The notes under the pieces: generated by a model | Database searches by the model: none | The model's input: the letters and a program-made list of their open reading frames with translations, nothing else | Told to the model about the DNA's origin: nothing | Shown here: positions 1 to 10,749 of the stretch, in pieces | How the letters are laid out: each line of letters starts with the position of its first letter | Numbering within the stretch: position 1 is the stretch's first letter | Assembly (NCBI GenBank): GCA_905221605.1 | Contig: CAJNDS010001280.1 | Coordinates: 567,501-619,751, forward strand | From: Symbiodinium natans | Taxonomy: Eukaryota > Sar > Dinophyceae > Suessiales > Symbiodiniaceae | Reading direction: 5' to 3' | DNA length: 52,251 nucleotides | Program-made: the position numbers and the translations under genes

Positions 1-3000
1 CAGCGTGTGCGATTCGCAGAACCGCTGCCGCCTCCTCGCAACGCGAGCTGAACTCCAACCTCTGCGGAAGTTGGACACTGAGAGCCTTGCCGCGGTCATT
101 CACCAGATGGTGCTGCAGGTAACTGGGCTGGAGGAGCAAGCAGAGAGTCAAGAAAGGGAGCCGTGGTCCCTGGTCTGGTGCATGGGAACGATCACGGATC
201 AATGTGGCGACTGTGGGGAGCAGGTTTTCTACGACCTGGCCTTTGCAAATGAGGTTGCGGCCCACATCGTCGTCCAACTGGGCGGGTGCAGGTGGACGGA
301 CGAGGCGGGCAACGAAGAGTCGGTACAAACATTGCGATACCCTCCCAGCGGCTGGGAGTTGGGCTGGTTCGCGGCGAACAAATCTCCGTGTTCCTTGGGG
401 GACCAAATGAACCCTAAAATTGGAGGGTCATATACCCTCTACTACTATACTTCCTATTAAGGCATATGAACCATAAACCCAATGAACCCTAAAATTGGAG
501 GGTCATATACCCTCTACTACTATACTTCCTATTAAGGTATATGAACCATAAACCCAATGAACCCTAAAATTGGAGGGTCATATACCCTCTACTACTATAC
601 TTCCTATTAAGGTATATGAACCATAAACCCAATGAGCCCTAAAATTGGAGGGTCATATACCCTCTACTACTATACTTCCTATTAAGGTATATGAACCCTA
701 AACCCAATGAACCCTAAAATTGGAGGGTCATTTACCCTCTACCACTATACTTCCTATTAAGGTATATGAACCATAAACCCAATGAGCCCTAAAATTGGAG
801 GGTCATATACCCTCTACTACTATACTTCCTATTAAGGTATATGAACCCTAAGCCCAATGAACCCTAAAATTGGAGGGTCATATACCCTCTACTACTATAC
901 TTCCTATTAAGGTATATGAACCCTAAACCCAATGAACCCTAAAATTGGAGGGTCATATACCCTCTACTACTATACTTCCTATTAAGGTATATGAACCCTA
1001 AACCCAATGAACCCTAAAATTGGAGGGTCATATACCCTCTACTACTATACTTCCTATTAAGGTATATGAACCCTAAACCCAATGAACCCTAAAATTGGAG
1101 GGTCATATACCCTCTACTACTATACTTCCTATTAAGGTATATGAGCCATAAACCCTTTTAGGGCTCCTTTCGTGCCCAAGGTTATTGGAGGCGCTCCACA
1201 GCGCAGGTGGCTGCTTTTTTTCAAGAACCCCACCTTGGGGACCGCATGCATCAAGTTCGGGATCAAAGGGTTTAGGGTTTAGGGTTTAGGGTTTAGGGTT
1301 TAGGGTTTAGGGTTTAGGGTTTAGGGTTTATATGTGGGGGTTTACGAAAATAGGGACCCCCAATAGTGATCTGCAAATGGTAGGACTCCGTTATGATAAG
1401 GACCGGAACAAGGTACCCCTATACAAGCCTTAAACCCTTTTGGCGTTTCATCTTGGTCCTGAAGGCTACCCTACACTACCCTATGCTACTACAATCCCTG
1501 TTAACCCTAAACCCTAAACCCTAAACCCTAAACCCTGAACCCTAAACCCTAAATCCCTCTTCGCACATGTCAGATGGGACCCTTGCCAACTTGAGGTGTC
1601 TGCAGACTTCCCAGGCGAGATCAAAGCCATGGGCACTGAGCGAAGCTACGTCTTCCGGGCCGGAGGCAAGGAGTTGTACCCTAAACCCTAAACCCTAAAC
1701 CCTAAACCCTAAACCCTAAACCCTAAACCCTAAACCCTAAACCCTACATCCTCTGAAATGTTGCCCACCTGAGCTGTTGAACAATGTCACCAGCATCCCG
1801 TTTCTCTGCTCTTCGCCTCACTCCTCCAATCGCTCCGAACCCTACAATCCTGAGCCCTTGGTTGAGCCAGACACCACCCTGAACCCTAAACCCCACAGAA
1901 GAACTTAAACTTAGAACCCTAAACTCAGAACCCTAAACCCTAAACCCTAAACCCTAAACCCTGAACCCTGAACCCTGAACCCTAGACCCTGAACCCTGAA
2001 CCCTAAACCCTAAACCCTAAACCGTGCTCGACGACCCAAGGCCCGCCGGAGTCCATCGGCATGCATCTCACGGAGTACGGTTTCATCTCAAAGGTGGGAA
2101 GTTTAGGGTTTAGGGTTTAGGGTTTAGGGTTTAGGGTTCAGGGTTCAGGGTTTAGGGTTTAGGGTTTGGAATTCGCCATCCATGAAGCACTATTTTGTAC
2201 GATTTGGGGTACCTAGTTCCTGCACCTATTGGGATCCCCGTGGGGAAGTAGGGGAATGCTAGGAGTAGCACTAAGCCATTAAGCCCTAAACCCTAAACCC
2301 TAAACACTCTGCACTAAACCCTAAACCCTACGAATTGCCCTTATATTGTTGGGGTCAAGTAACCCTCTCCACCCGCCATTTTAGCTTCTGATAGGCCCCT
2401 TCGGATGCGGTCTTGTGATTTCGAGGTTTAGGGTTTAGGGTTTAGGGTTTAGGGTTTAGGGTTTAGGGTTTAGGGTTTAGGGTTTAGGGTTTAGGGTTTA
2501 GGGTTTAGGGTTTAGGCCTCTAGGGTTTGGGGGCGGAGTTGTCGCCAAAAAAGCCAAGAAGTCACAGACTTGGCAAGGTTTAACTGTATTCACTCTAGAC
2601 TCTAGAGCAAAAAGCCTAAACCCTGAACCCTAAACCCTAAACCCTAAACCCTAAACCCTAAACCCTAAACCCTAAACCCTAAACCCTTAAGCCTAAACCC
2701 TTAACCCTAAACCCTAAACCCTAAACCCCTAAACCCTAAACCCTAAACCCAAACCCAAACCCTAACTTTGATAGGGACACACAGGGTTTTTGCGGACGGC
2801 AGTGGCGCCAGGTCGTCAGCGGCAGCCAAGCAGAAGAATTTGGCATCCTGGCATCCTGGCAAGTCATCGCTGTCAACGGCCAGTCTTTCGAAAGGTGCCC
2901 GGAGTACCTCGGAGACCACATGAACCCTAAACCCTAAACCCTAAACTTTAAACCCTAAATCCTAAACCCTAAACCCTAAACCCTAAACCCTAAACCCTAA

Positions 3001-4732
3001 ACCCTAAACCCTAAACCCTAAACCCTAAACCCTAAACCCTAAACCCTAAACCCTAAACCCTAAACCCTGAATGAAAATAACAGCTAATTTACTTCGAACA
3101 TCCCCACCCTCTCTTGGTAGAGATATTCTGGGGTTGGGGCCCGACTCTGGGGCTGGGCATTGGGTACTCCAGGGAGACGTTGGGCACTCTGTATAGGGGT
3201 CAGGCATTCCAGGCAGACTCCGGAATTGGGCACTCCAGGGAGAATCTGGGCCGGCTGGGCACTCGGGACACTCTGGGATTGGGCACTCCAGGGAGACTAT
3301 GGGGTTGGGCACTCCGTCTTGGGACTCCAGCAAAACTCCGGGGTTGGGCACTCCGGAGACACTCTGGGGTTGGGCACTCCAGGGAGACTCTGGGGTTGGG
3401 CACTCCAGGGAGACTCCAAGAACACTCTAGAGTTGGGGATTTCAGGGACACTTTGGGGTTGGGCACTCCAGGGATGAGCGAGGAGTAGACTGGGCGAGGA
3501 GAAGAGTTCCGGGCGAGGAGAAGAGTTGAGTTTAAAATCTAACAACCCCACACCGAGGGTGGGGAAAAACCCTTATATGGCCCTTTTCAGCAAAAATGCT
3601 GTTCTTTTTTGTGGGGTTCTTTGGCAGTTCGTAGCAACTTTCGGGTTCATAGGGTTCATAGGTTTAGGGTTTAGGGTTTAGTTTTCTTTTTTTGTGTTTT
3701 TTTTTTTGGGGGGGGTCTTAAGCAATTCGTAGGTTGGGATCGTAAACCTTGTACTACTATAATCCCTGTTAATTGGGATGTGCCCCTTTACTAACAGTCC
3801 CTTATGGGAATCATACTCGAACTATATATATATATAATCGCGAGTAAGGACTGTTAGTATAAGGGGGAAGATCCCAATCTACGAGGGTATGTGAACCATG
3901 AGTCCCTTTGGGGATCATTGTGTTCCGCAAGGTATCTGCGAGCCTGCCGCTTGGGAGACAAGCCCTTCACTGTCACCGTGGCCTGCTGTGGCGTTGCCAC
4001 GCTGGAGGATTTTGGTATGATCCGGCGGCGAGATTCGCGGCTGCATCTTCCGCCGGAGTGGGCGGAGGTGATCAAAGAAGCTCGGGCAGGGCTGAGCTAT
4101 TATCGAAATGATCAGACAGGTCAGTGCTGTGAGGGAACCCCGCTGCCTCAAGCCCAGTATCCCAAGAGCAAGGACCCTGAACACGAAGGGCGCTGCGGCT
4201 CCGCGCTCGCGATGCTGGCTGGGGCCGTGACTCGCAGCCGTCCTTCGCGCCGGCCAGCTCTCGTAGGCCTGCTCCGTGACTTCACTCATGGCCTGAACGA
4301 GGCCACCCGGATCCGCGCGATCGAGGCCCTGTCATGCATGGCCGGCGACCCGGACGCCCTGCGCGCGCTCGCTAGCCGCAAGTCGGACGACAGCCCCAGC
4401 GTCACCGACGCTCTGTGCACCGCGCTCGAACACTGGTTGAGGAAGGACCCTGGCTGCCAGGAAGCCAGGCGCTTGCTTCGCAAGCACCAAGAAGCAGTGA
4501 GGGCTCGAGCGGAGCAGTACCCTAACGGCGTGGCATTCCGAATAGATTCTTGGTAGCCCGGTGGAACCCCTTTTTTTTTTGGTTCAAGGTTCCCTTTGGT
4601 AGCTAGCCCCCAAACAGGGTACCCTTGATTATCATCAGACGGTTATACTGGGCTACAAAGGACATGCCAGGCTTTGTGGCGGGGCTTCTGGGGCACATGG
4701 ACGACATGGATGGAGAGGATGAGTCCGACTGA
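1..4732 (+). CDS. PDZ-domain protein, 3' part, seven exons
   Basis: Exons read as <5-389, 1181-1243, 1615-1665, 2041-2093, 2812-2894, 3932-4544 and 4661-4732, stop TGA at 4730-4732. Their lengths sum to 1320 nt, so 440 codons in one frame. Exons 4 to 6 join into a PDZ fold: a carboxylate-loop-like PPESIGMHL, then GFISKVVSGSQAEEFG, then QVIAVNGQSFE, then GDKPFTVTV. PDZ domains bind C-terminal peptides and act as scaffolds. Exon 6 continues into an alpha-helical, HEAT-like stretch (from NEATRIRAIEAL) and exon 7 gives an acidic tail ending DGEDESD. The exon 1 protein (start outside the window) is not recognised. Donors are GT, GC, GC, GT, GT and GA. Each join was chosen because it keeps frame and because donor and exon start share bases. 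The exon 2-3 join is the least certain. No partner or pathway can be inferred. Confidence 0.68.
5..389 (+). CDS. exon 1 (partial) of the PDZ-domain gene
   Basis: Open and GC-rich, about 128 codons, entering from outside the window. It contains a CGDCGE motif and several tryptophans, and I do not recognise a family. The open frame runs on to a stop at 460, but after 389 it enters the 75-bp intronic repeat. I therefore place the donor at 390 (GTTCCTTGG), which matches the GTT that starts exon 2 at 1181. Confidence 0.6.
404..1153. repeat. 75-bp tandem repeat, 10 copies, inside intron 1
   Basis: The anchor TGGAGGGTCA recurs at 421, 496, 571, 646, 721, 796, 871, 946, 1021 and 1096, an exact 75-bp period with few substitutions. 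Each unit holds a small palindrome (GAGGGT-catat-ACCCTC) and a CCCTAAA or CCATAAA remnant. The array fills most of the 791-nt intron between 390 and 1180. Confidence 0.95.
1260..3075. repeat. interstitial TTTAGGG/CCCTAAA arrays in the PDZ gene introns
   Basis: Telomere-type heptamers in runs at about 1266-1329 (TTTAGGG), 1499-1555, 1676-1745 and 1920-2022 (CCCTAAA), 2101-2168 and 2425-2516 (TTTAGGG), 2618-2760 and 2921-3070 (CCCTAAA). Orientation switches between runs. Short unique pieces between them are the exons listed for the PDZ gene, plus intron sequence such as 1753-1880, where I see no coding signal. Confidence 0.95.
3126..3476. repeat. about 26-bp minisatellite (TGGGGTTGGGCACTCCAGGG type)
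   Basis: Degenerate tandem units built on GGGTTGGGCACTCCAGGGAG repeat for roughly 350 bp. They stay open in several frames on both strands because the unit lacks stops, so the open frames here are not genes. The array lies in the last long intron of the PDZ gene (2895-3931). Confidence 0.85.
3726..3885. mobile_element. introner/MITE-like hairpin element
   Basis: The ends are inverted repeats: TTCGTAGGTTGGGATC at 3726-3741 against GATCCCAATCTACGAG at 3870-3885. A second nested pair, ACTAACAGTCCCTTA near 3789 and GTAAGGACTGTTAGT near 3844, brackets an AT microsatellite. It has no coding capacity and lies in the PDZ gene intron just upstream of exon 6. Whether it moves alone or is a piece of an intron cannot be told. 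Confidence 0.7.
3932..4544 (+). CDS. long exon 6 of the PDZ-domain gene
   Basis: This is the only long uninterrupted exon of the gene, 204 codons in frame after one carried-in base. It begins with YLRACRLGDKPFTVTV, the last strand of the PDZ domain. A helical region with paired Leu/Ala heptads and many Arg follows. It ends just before an introner whose GA donor (4545) restores the frame into the acidic last exon at 4661. The acceptor is CAAG at 3928-3931. The 3' end of the preceding intron resembles the 3' end of the intron before 1181 (GGTAT.TGA.CCAT near position -45). Confidence 0.65.
4545..4660 (+). mobile_element. introner with terminal inverted repeats; last intron of the PDZ gene
   Basis: Intron of 116 nt. 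The inverted repeats are CTTGGTAGCCC at 4549-4559 and GGGCTACAAAG at 4650-4660 (10 of 11 pair). A conventional GT donor at 4553 breaks the frame. A GA donor at 4545 keeps it, and the same GA begins the next exon at 4661, as expected of a target-site duplication. The interior shares the family core: a T run, GGTTCAAGGTTCCCTTTGG, then AGGGTACCCTTG. Confidence 0.8.
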
Positions 4733-6105
4733 GATGACCATTAGGATGCCGTGCAAGAGCTTCTGAAAAAAAGGGGTTTGAGGGCTTTTTGGGGGGGCCG
4801 GTTGCGGGTTTAGGGTTTAGGGTTTAGGGTTTAGGGTTTAGGGTTTAGGGTGTAGAGTTTTGGGTTTAGGGCGTTCGTCCGTCCGTCCGTCCCTTCGTTC
4901 CTGCGTTCGTCGTCAAGGACCCTCTGCCCTGCAGTCTTGCCAAGCATCCGCGTGCCAGGCACACTTATATAAATTGTCCTAACACCCAGAGCGCGTGCGC
5001 GCTCGAACCACTTCGCACCACCAATATTGTGCGCACAGGGGGGTCAGCTAAAACAGCATAAGCCTTGCAGTAGCCTTACATTGCAATGCAGGTGCGGGTG
5101 CCCGGACTGACACTGTTGCGACGAAGTGGGTGCAAAGATTATGCCCAGGGTTAGGGATCGCTAGGGACGGTTCTGTTGCAGTTTCGGGCTCGGCTGGGGC
5201 ATACGATCTGAGCGAATCATCTTTGATGTTTCGACCCCGAAACCCTAGACCCTAAACCCGAAGCCCTGAACCCTGAACCCTGAACCCTGAACCCTAAACC
5301 CTAAACCCTATGAACCCTAAACCCTAAACTAAACCCTAAACCCTAAACTCTACACCCTAAACCCTCTCTCTGAAAAGGGCTCGAGCCGAGTCCTCGTAAG
5401 GCCCTCTTCTTGCGTGGCGTTGGTTTAGGTTTAGGGTCTAGGGCTTAGGGTTTTCTGTGTATATATATATATATACACACATTATAGATATATGCTTGAT
5501 TCCGAAGCCCGTGATGAAACCAGAGACGGGGTTCGTGGCTGAGGGGTTAGAGTTTAGGGCCTTTTGGTTCAGGGACTTCATAACCCAGTTATAAGTAGAA
5601 CATAGTACAACTTAAGAGGCAGCGGCGTGCAAGTGCGGACAGCAACAGAAGCAAAGCTAAACCCAAAACCCCAAGCCCCCAAACCCCGATTCCCCTACCC
5701 CCGCACAAGCTCCAAACCCAGGCAAAAGCCACTTAGGAGGTCCCTTGTACCTGCGAGGAACATGCAGTCATCGGTATCCCTCGACCCTGAACCCTAAACC
5801 CCCTGAACTCCTAAGCCCCTGAAAACCTGAACCCTGAACCTTAAACCCTCCTAACATAAGCCCTAAAACCCTGAACCCTGAACCTTAAACCCTCAACCCT
5901 CTCGACCCTAAGCCCTACTAGACCAAAAGGGTTTAGAACGGAACCCTGAACCTTAAACCCTCAACCCTCTAAACCCTAAGCCGTAAACCAAAAGGGTTCA
6001 GAACGGAACCCTGAACCTTTAGGGTTTCGCGTTTAGGGTTTAGGGTTTAGAGTTAAGGGACCCTAAGCCCTAAACCCAAAGGGCTTAGAATAGCTAATCC
6101 TCTAG
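4733..6105. other. no gene recognised; repeats and unique non-coding sequence
   Basis: After the PDZ gene stop this stretch holds a TTTAGGG run at about 4805-4870, a GTCC-rich patch near 4873-4895, a unique 350-bp segment (4900-5235) without a convincing frame, degenerate CCCTAAA/CCCTGAA runs (5240-5370, 5780-6020) and an AT microsatellite at 5459-5477. It could contain the poly(A)/3' region of one gene and the start of the next. I see no signal that decides this. Confidence 0.5.
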
Positions 6106-7162
6106 GTGGCACGCTTGCGAGCGCCATGGACGTGATTCCCCCGTTGCGGACGAGGCTTCGTGGGGCACCCACTATCATCGGAGGTTTGGGGTTCTGGGGT
6201 TCAGGGTTTAGGGATGAGGGTGTAGGAATTGAGGTTTAGGTTTCAGGATTTGAGGTTTAATGTTCAGGGGGGGTTCCTAGCCGCTTGAACCTAAACCACG
6301 CAAAACAAAATCTTAAGGCTGTATAAACCTTGCAACCGTGAGTGCTCACTGAACAAACCTTTCCGCCTAAATTGTAAGCCCTCAAAAGCCCTAAAGCAAT
6401 ACAGGCTTGCATAAGCAAAAGCCGCCCCAGAACCCCCACCTCACCCCGCACCCCACATGACCCCAGATGTCTCCAACCCCTCAATGATAAAGGACTTAGG
6501 GTTTAGGGTCTAGGGTCTAGGGTTTAGGGTTGTTTAGGATTTAGGGTTAGGGTCTCCTTAAACCTGCAAATTCGGGGCTACTATTGTCTAGGACCCGGAG
6601 TAGGCCCTTATTCCCTTTTTTTGTGGTGCAGGTTGCCTTATAATCCCCTTCAAAGGGTACCCTTTTTCTTCCTAGGTTACTCCTGGGTCTAGTACTCTAG
6701 AGGTTCGGAATTCAGGGTTTAGGGTCTAAGGTTTAGGGTTTAGGGATAGTAGAGGTTCGGGTTTAGGAGTATTATGGTTCGGCCCCCTTCTATGTGTTAA
6801 AGCATCTCCCCACGGAAGGGTTACCGATGTTCATTCTGGATGGTTGAAAGGTATACCAAGCAGCCCCTTGAACTCTAAGCCCTAAGCCCTAAGCCCTAAG
6901 CCCTAAGCCCTAAGCCCTAAGCCCTAAGCCCTAAGCCCTAAGCCCTAAGCCCTAAGCCCTAAGCCCTAAGCCCTAAGCCCTAAGCCCTAAGCCCTAAGCC
7001 CTAAACCCTCAGCCCTAAACCCTAAGCCCTAAACCCTAAACCCTAAACCCCAAGCCCCAAACCCTAAAACCCTAAACCCTAAAACCCCACACTCCCAGTT
7101 GAATGGGCCTGGGAGCGGCTCTTGACTGAAGACGGCGCCGGCCCGATCGTCGCAATGCTTTC
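6106..7162 (+). CDS. two exon-like islands, unknown protein
   Basis: The island 6106-6183 reads GTLASAMDVIPPLRTRLR, then GAPTIIG, and the island 7099-7162 reads VEWAWERLLTEDGAGPIVAM. A GT donor at 6184 and the CCCAG acceptor at 7097-7098 join them in frame. Codon third positions are G/C-rich, as in the recognised exons. The next exon could not be fixed: an island near 7880-7930 is open in two frames. I recognise no family. Confidence 0.4.
6589..6691. mobile_element. introner-like element, GACCC-GAGTA type ends
   Basis: The left end TAGGACCCGGAGTAG pairs with the right end TTACTCCTGGGTCTA as an imperfect inverted repeat. The interior shows the same core as the other introners: CCCTTATTCCCTTTTTTT, then GGTTGCCTTATAA, then AAAGGGTACCC. 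It sits in the intron between the 6106 and 7099 islands. Confidence 0.6.
6876..7003. repeat. homogeneous CCCTAAG variant array
   Basis: About 18 consecutive CCCTAAG heptamers that end abruptly in CCCTAAA. It is a one-base variant of the telomere repeat that has spread locally. A second array of the same variant lies at about 37386-37450. Confidence 0.9.
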
Positions 7163-7265
7163 GTAAGGCAAGAGCCTTAGGCAGACCCCTTGGGAGGATC
7201 TGTTTTGGGGTTTAAGGTTTGGGGTTTAGGGTTTAGGGTTTGGGGTTTCGGGTTTAGGGTTTAGG

Positions 7266-8790
7266 GTTTAGGAAGAAACCCATTCTGAGGCTCGGTCTTG
7301 CCTCGAGTTGTCTGTTTTACGGCTTTGGGCTGGTAGGGTTCAGAGCCAAATGAACCCCCCCAAAAAAGGGGGTCAGATACCCTATATAGTCCATGTACCT
7401 AAATAGGGGGGGGGGGTTTAGGGCCTAAAGTTCAGGGTCTAGGGTTTACAGTTTAGGGTTTAGGGTTTAAGGGTTTAGGGTTTAGGGAGACTGAGCCCTT
7501 AGGGTCCATGTACCTGAATAGGGAGTACTTGGCCTTCTTCCTATATAGAGCCTTTGTCCCCATGTATATCAAACCCTAAACCCTAAACCCTAAACCCTAA
7601 ACCCTAAACCCTAAACCCTAAACCCTAAACCCTAAACCCTAAACCCTAAACCCCTTACCCCTAAACCCCTTACCCCTAAACCCTAAACCCTAAACCCTAA
7701 ACCCTAAACCCTAAACCCTAAACCCTAAATGAGGTACATGGACCCTTCGGGCCCTATACTACCATAATTCCCACGAAGGTCTATGAGCCGCAGACCCCTT
7801 TTTTGGGTTCCTTTTAGGGTTTAGGGTTTAGGGTTTCGGGTTTCGGGTTTAGGGTTGAGTACTGGGTGGTACGGCTAATGCAGCTGTAGCTATGGAAACG
7901 AACTTGGAGGCTGCAGCTTCCAGAAGTGGTAACACGCTTTAGCATTGAGGCCTTTCGTAGGGAATGGGGAAGTAGGTACCTTGTACCGCCCGTAAGCCCC
8001 CGAACCCCCCAAAATAGGGTTTTAAGTTACAAGTTGTATGGTGTAGGGTTCAGGGAAGCCCTGAAACCCTGAACTCCTAGACCGCAGTGGGCTGTAGGTC
8101 CTTTGCTTTTTCCGATGAGTTCCTAAACCCTAAAACCTAAAGCCTTTCATTCCAGGCAGGATAGGGGGGACCCTTGAAAGGGAACCCTTCTTAACCTTCT
8201 TCTGTCTCTATTAAACAGGGACCTTATTCAGAGGGTCTATATCTTCAAGGGTCCCCCTAATCCTATCCCCTATTCATATTCCTTGCTTGCAACCTAGATC
8301 CGAGATGCTAGGTCCCGGACATTCTACACCGAAGTCCAAGCCCCGGCGTAGGCTCAAGCTCTGTTTGGGGTTTGGGGTTTGGGGTTTGGGGTTTGGGGTT
8401 TAGGGTTTAGGGTTTAGGGTTTGGGGTTTAGGGTTTGGGGGGCCCAGGCTTTCGGGTTTGGGGTTCGGGCTTTGGAGTTGAGGGTCTTGGATTTGGGGTA
8501 CCCCGTTTCCAGCAGAAATAGGACAGGGTTTGGATCCACGGTTGGGGCGTCAAGTTCTTTTTGTATTTCTTCGTAAACCCTAGACCCTAAACCCTAAACC
8601 CTAATCCCTAAACCTTAAAGCCCTAAACTCTAAACCCTAAACCCCAAACCCTAAATCCTAAACCCTAAACCCTAAACCCTAAGCCCTAAACCCTAAACCC
8701 TAAATCCGCAACAACCAACGAACTCTACATATTCCCTTCATCATCCCCGGGCCCCACACCGCCAACCCTGAACTCCAAGCTCTTGACCTC
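7266..8790. other. repeat-rich stretch with weak exon-like islands
   Basis: CCCTAAA fills about 7568-7732. Islands at 7860-7935, 8297-8365 and 8505-8566 are each open in at least two frames, for example DRVWIHGWGVKFF or EIGQGLDPRLGRQ at the last. They probably include small exons of the unassigned gene, but the correct frame cannot be chosen from the sequence alone. Confidence 0.4.
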
Positions 8791-8796
8791 AACGCC

Positions 8797-8910
8797 CTAA
8801 ACCCCTAAACCCCTAAACCCCTAAACCCCTAAACCCCTAAACCCCTAAACCCCTAAACCCCTAAACCCCTAAACCCCTAAACCCCTAAAACCCCTAAAAC
8901 CCCTAAACCC
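8797..8910. repeat. CCCCTAAA octamer array
   Basis: An uninterrupted run of an 8-base variant (an extra C) of the telomere heptamer that passes into CCCTAAA at its 3' end. Confidence 0.9.
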
Positions 8911-8954
8911 TAAACCCTAAACCCTAAACCCTAGCCCTAAACCCTAAACCCCAA

Positions 8955-9068
8955 ACCCCGTACCCGAATTCAATCCGCACATCCCAAACCGCTCTGGTTC
9001 GACATGGATCGTCCCTCCCCGGGCCCCAGCCTCGGATTTTGTGAACGATCCCGAGCTGCAATTCGATG
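8955..9068 (+). CDS. exon-like island, unknown protein
   Basis: This unique GC-rich patch sits between CCCTAAA and TTTAGGG runs. The most codon-like reading ends SDFVNDPELQFD with a GT donor at about 9067, and the CCCCAG upstream of it is a possible acceptor. The open reading extends further upstream (FNPHIPNRSGSTWIVPP) without an obvious AG, so the exon limits are uncertain. Family not recognised. Confidence 0.35.
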
Positions 9069-9222
9069 GTTTAGGGTTCAAGGTTCAGGGTTTGGGGTTT
9101 AGGGTTTAGGGTTTAGGGTTTGGGGTTTAGGGTTTAGGGCTGTCAAGTTTCAGCTTCGAGCTTTGGGGGCTTGGGATTTAGGGGTTGAATGGGTTAGGCG
9201 CTTTGGGTTAGCGGGTTTAGGG

Positions 9223-9417
9223 TTTAGGGTTTGGGGTTTGGGGTTTGGGGTTGGGGTTTGGGGTTTGGGGTTTGGGGTTTGGGGTTTGGGGTTTGGGGTT
9301 TGGGGTTTGGTGTTTGGGGTTTGGGGTTTGGGTTTTGGGGTTTGGGGTTTGGGGTTTGGGGTTTGGGGTTTGGGGTTTGGGGTTTGGGGTTTGGGGTTTG
9401 GGGTTTGGGGTTTGGGG
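9223..9417. repeat. TTTGGGG heptamer array
   Basis: Almost pure GGGTTTG units. The array is open in all three plus frames (repeats of GFGVWGL) only because the unit has no stop. Those long open frames are repeat artefacts and not a protein. Confidence 0.9.
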
Positions 9418-9511
9418 GGTTTCGTAGAATCGGCTTTAGGGGTTTACCGGATCCCTAAGCCGCCATGGCCAAGGCCATGTTCACTCGCTCCTTTGTGGAG
9501 TTGCAGGGTCC

Positions 9512-9750
9512 AGGCTTTAGGGGTTTAGGGGTTTAGGGGTTTAGGGGTTTAGGGGTTTAGGGGTTTAGGGGTTTAGGGGTTTAGGGGTTTAGGGGTTTAG
9601 GGGTTTAGGGGTGTAGGGGTTTAGGGGTTTAGGGGTTTAGGGGTTTAGGGGTTTAGGGGTTTAGGGGTTTAGGGGTTTAGGGGTTTAGGGGTTTAGGGGT
9701 TTAGGGGTTTAGGGGTTTAGGGGTTTAGGGGTTTAGGGGTTTAGGGGGTT
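9512..9750. repeat. TTTAGGGG octamer array
   Basis: About 30 copies of an 8-base variant of the telomere unit. One TGTAGGGG interrupts it, and it then returns to TTTAGGG. It differs in period from the TTTGGGG array 100 bp upstream, from which it is separated by a unique island (9420-9510) reading MAKAMFTRSFVEL in one frame. Confidence 0.9.
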
Positions 9751-10235
9751 AGGGTTTAGGGTTTAGGGTTTGGGAGTTTAGGGGTTTGTGGTTTTGGGCT
9801 TAGGGGTTTAGGGGTTTAGGGTTTTGGGCTTAGGGCTTTAGGGGTTGAGGGCTTATACAAGCCCATCTTAGTTTCCGATACCAAGGGCTTCTGAAGCTTC
9901 CTTGAGCCCTGAACTCAGCCCTAAAACGCAAACCGACCCTATACCCAAGCAATCCTTTGACTGGTCCCTTGACCCACGACTCAAAAACCCCCTAAGCCCT
10001 AAACCCGACACCTTAGACCCACGCAGTCCATGAATGTTCCTAAACTCAGTACCCCTAACGCTAGACCCCTAAACCCTAAACCCCTAAGCCACCAAACCCT
10101 AAGCCCCGAAGCCTCAACTCTAGAAACAAACCCGAGAGACCCCCGGCTAGAGAAGGTCACTGTTGCAGTGGTCAGGTTCGGGTTCTGCCAGTTCTTGAAA
10201 ACCGCCAATCTATTTGGGTTTCAGGGTTTAGGGCT

Positions 10236-10343
10236 TACTTGGAGGTTCATAACCAGAAAACCGCATTAGGGCACTTAAAGGGCTTGTAAGTGGGCTATCA
10301 GTACAGTTATAGTTGGGCCATAAGTACCATGAACCTCCAAGTA
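10236..10343. mobile_element. introner/MITE with perfect 15-bp inverted ends
   Basis: TACTTGGAGGTTCAT at 10236-10250 is the exact reverse complement of ATGAACCTCCAAGTA at 10329-10343, a 108-bp unit. The inside is A/T-richer and also folds (CTTATAAG/CAGTTATAG-like pieces). It is bounded on both sides by TTTAGGG units. Relatives with the same left end occur at about 35108, 43645, 44636 and 48285. Confidence 0.8.
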
Positions 10344-10749
10344 GGGTTTAGGGTTTAGGCTTAGGGTGGAGCCTGTGCAGCTGCATTCTAAGGACTCGTC
10401 GGCCGTTGGTCTGTGATATCTATCCATCGCCATGACTTTCAAGGGCATGTGCCTCACACTCCTTCTTGCCGCTCGCCGGAGATTGGGAACCCCAAACCCC
10501 TAAACCCTAAACCCTAAACTCAAAACCGCACTTGAGAATCCGTGACTTCCGACAGGGCGGTCTATGGTCTTTTCAGGGTTTCCTCCGCCCTAATCCTGCC
10601 TTGAACCGCAAACCGCACCCCCAAAATGGTAAACCCTGAAAACCCCTGACCCTAAACCCTAAACCCTAAACCCTAAATCCTAAACCCTAAACCCGGTTCG
10701 GTCCAGTTTGGGATTTAGGGCTTCGGGGGTTGTAGAGAGAGTCTTTGAG

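Noticed and set aside
3046-3551. Several overlapping open frames on both strands
   Set aside because: They overlie the 26-bp minisatellite and have only repeat-derived composition.
4553-4660. A canonical GT-AG intron at the introner
   Set aside because: It would put the last PDZ-gene exon in another frame. The GA donor at 4545 gives the acidic C terminus and the shared GA. The same test rejects GT at 39268 in the kinase.
9163-9528. Long plus-strand open frames encoding GFGVWGL repeats
   Set aside because: They are produced by the TTTGGGG array, which lacks stops in all three frames. The same happens at 33480-33863 and 39638-39920.
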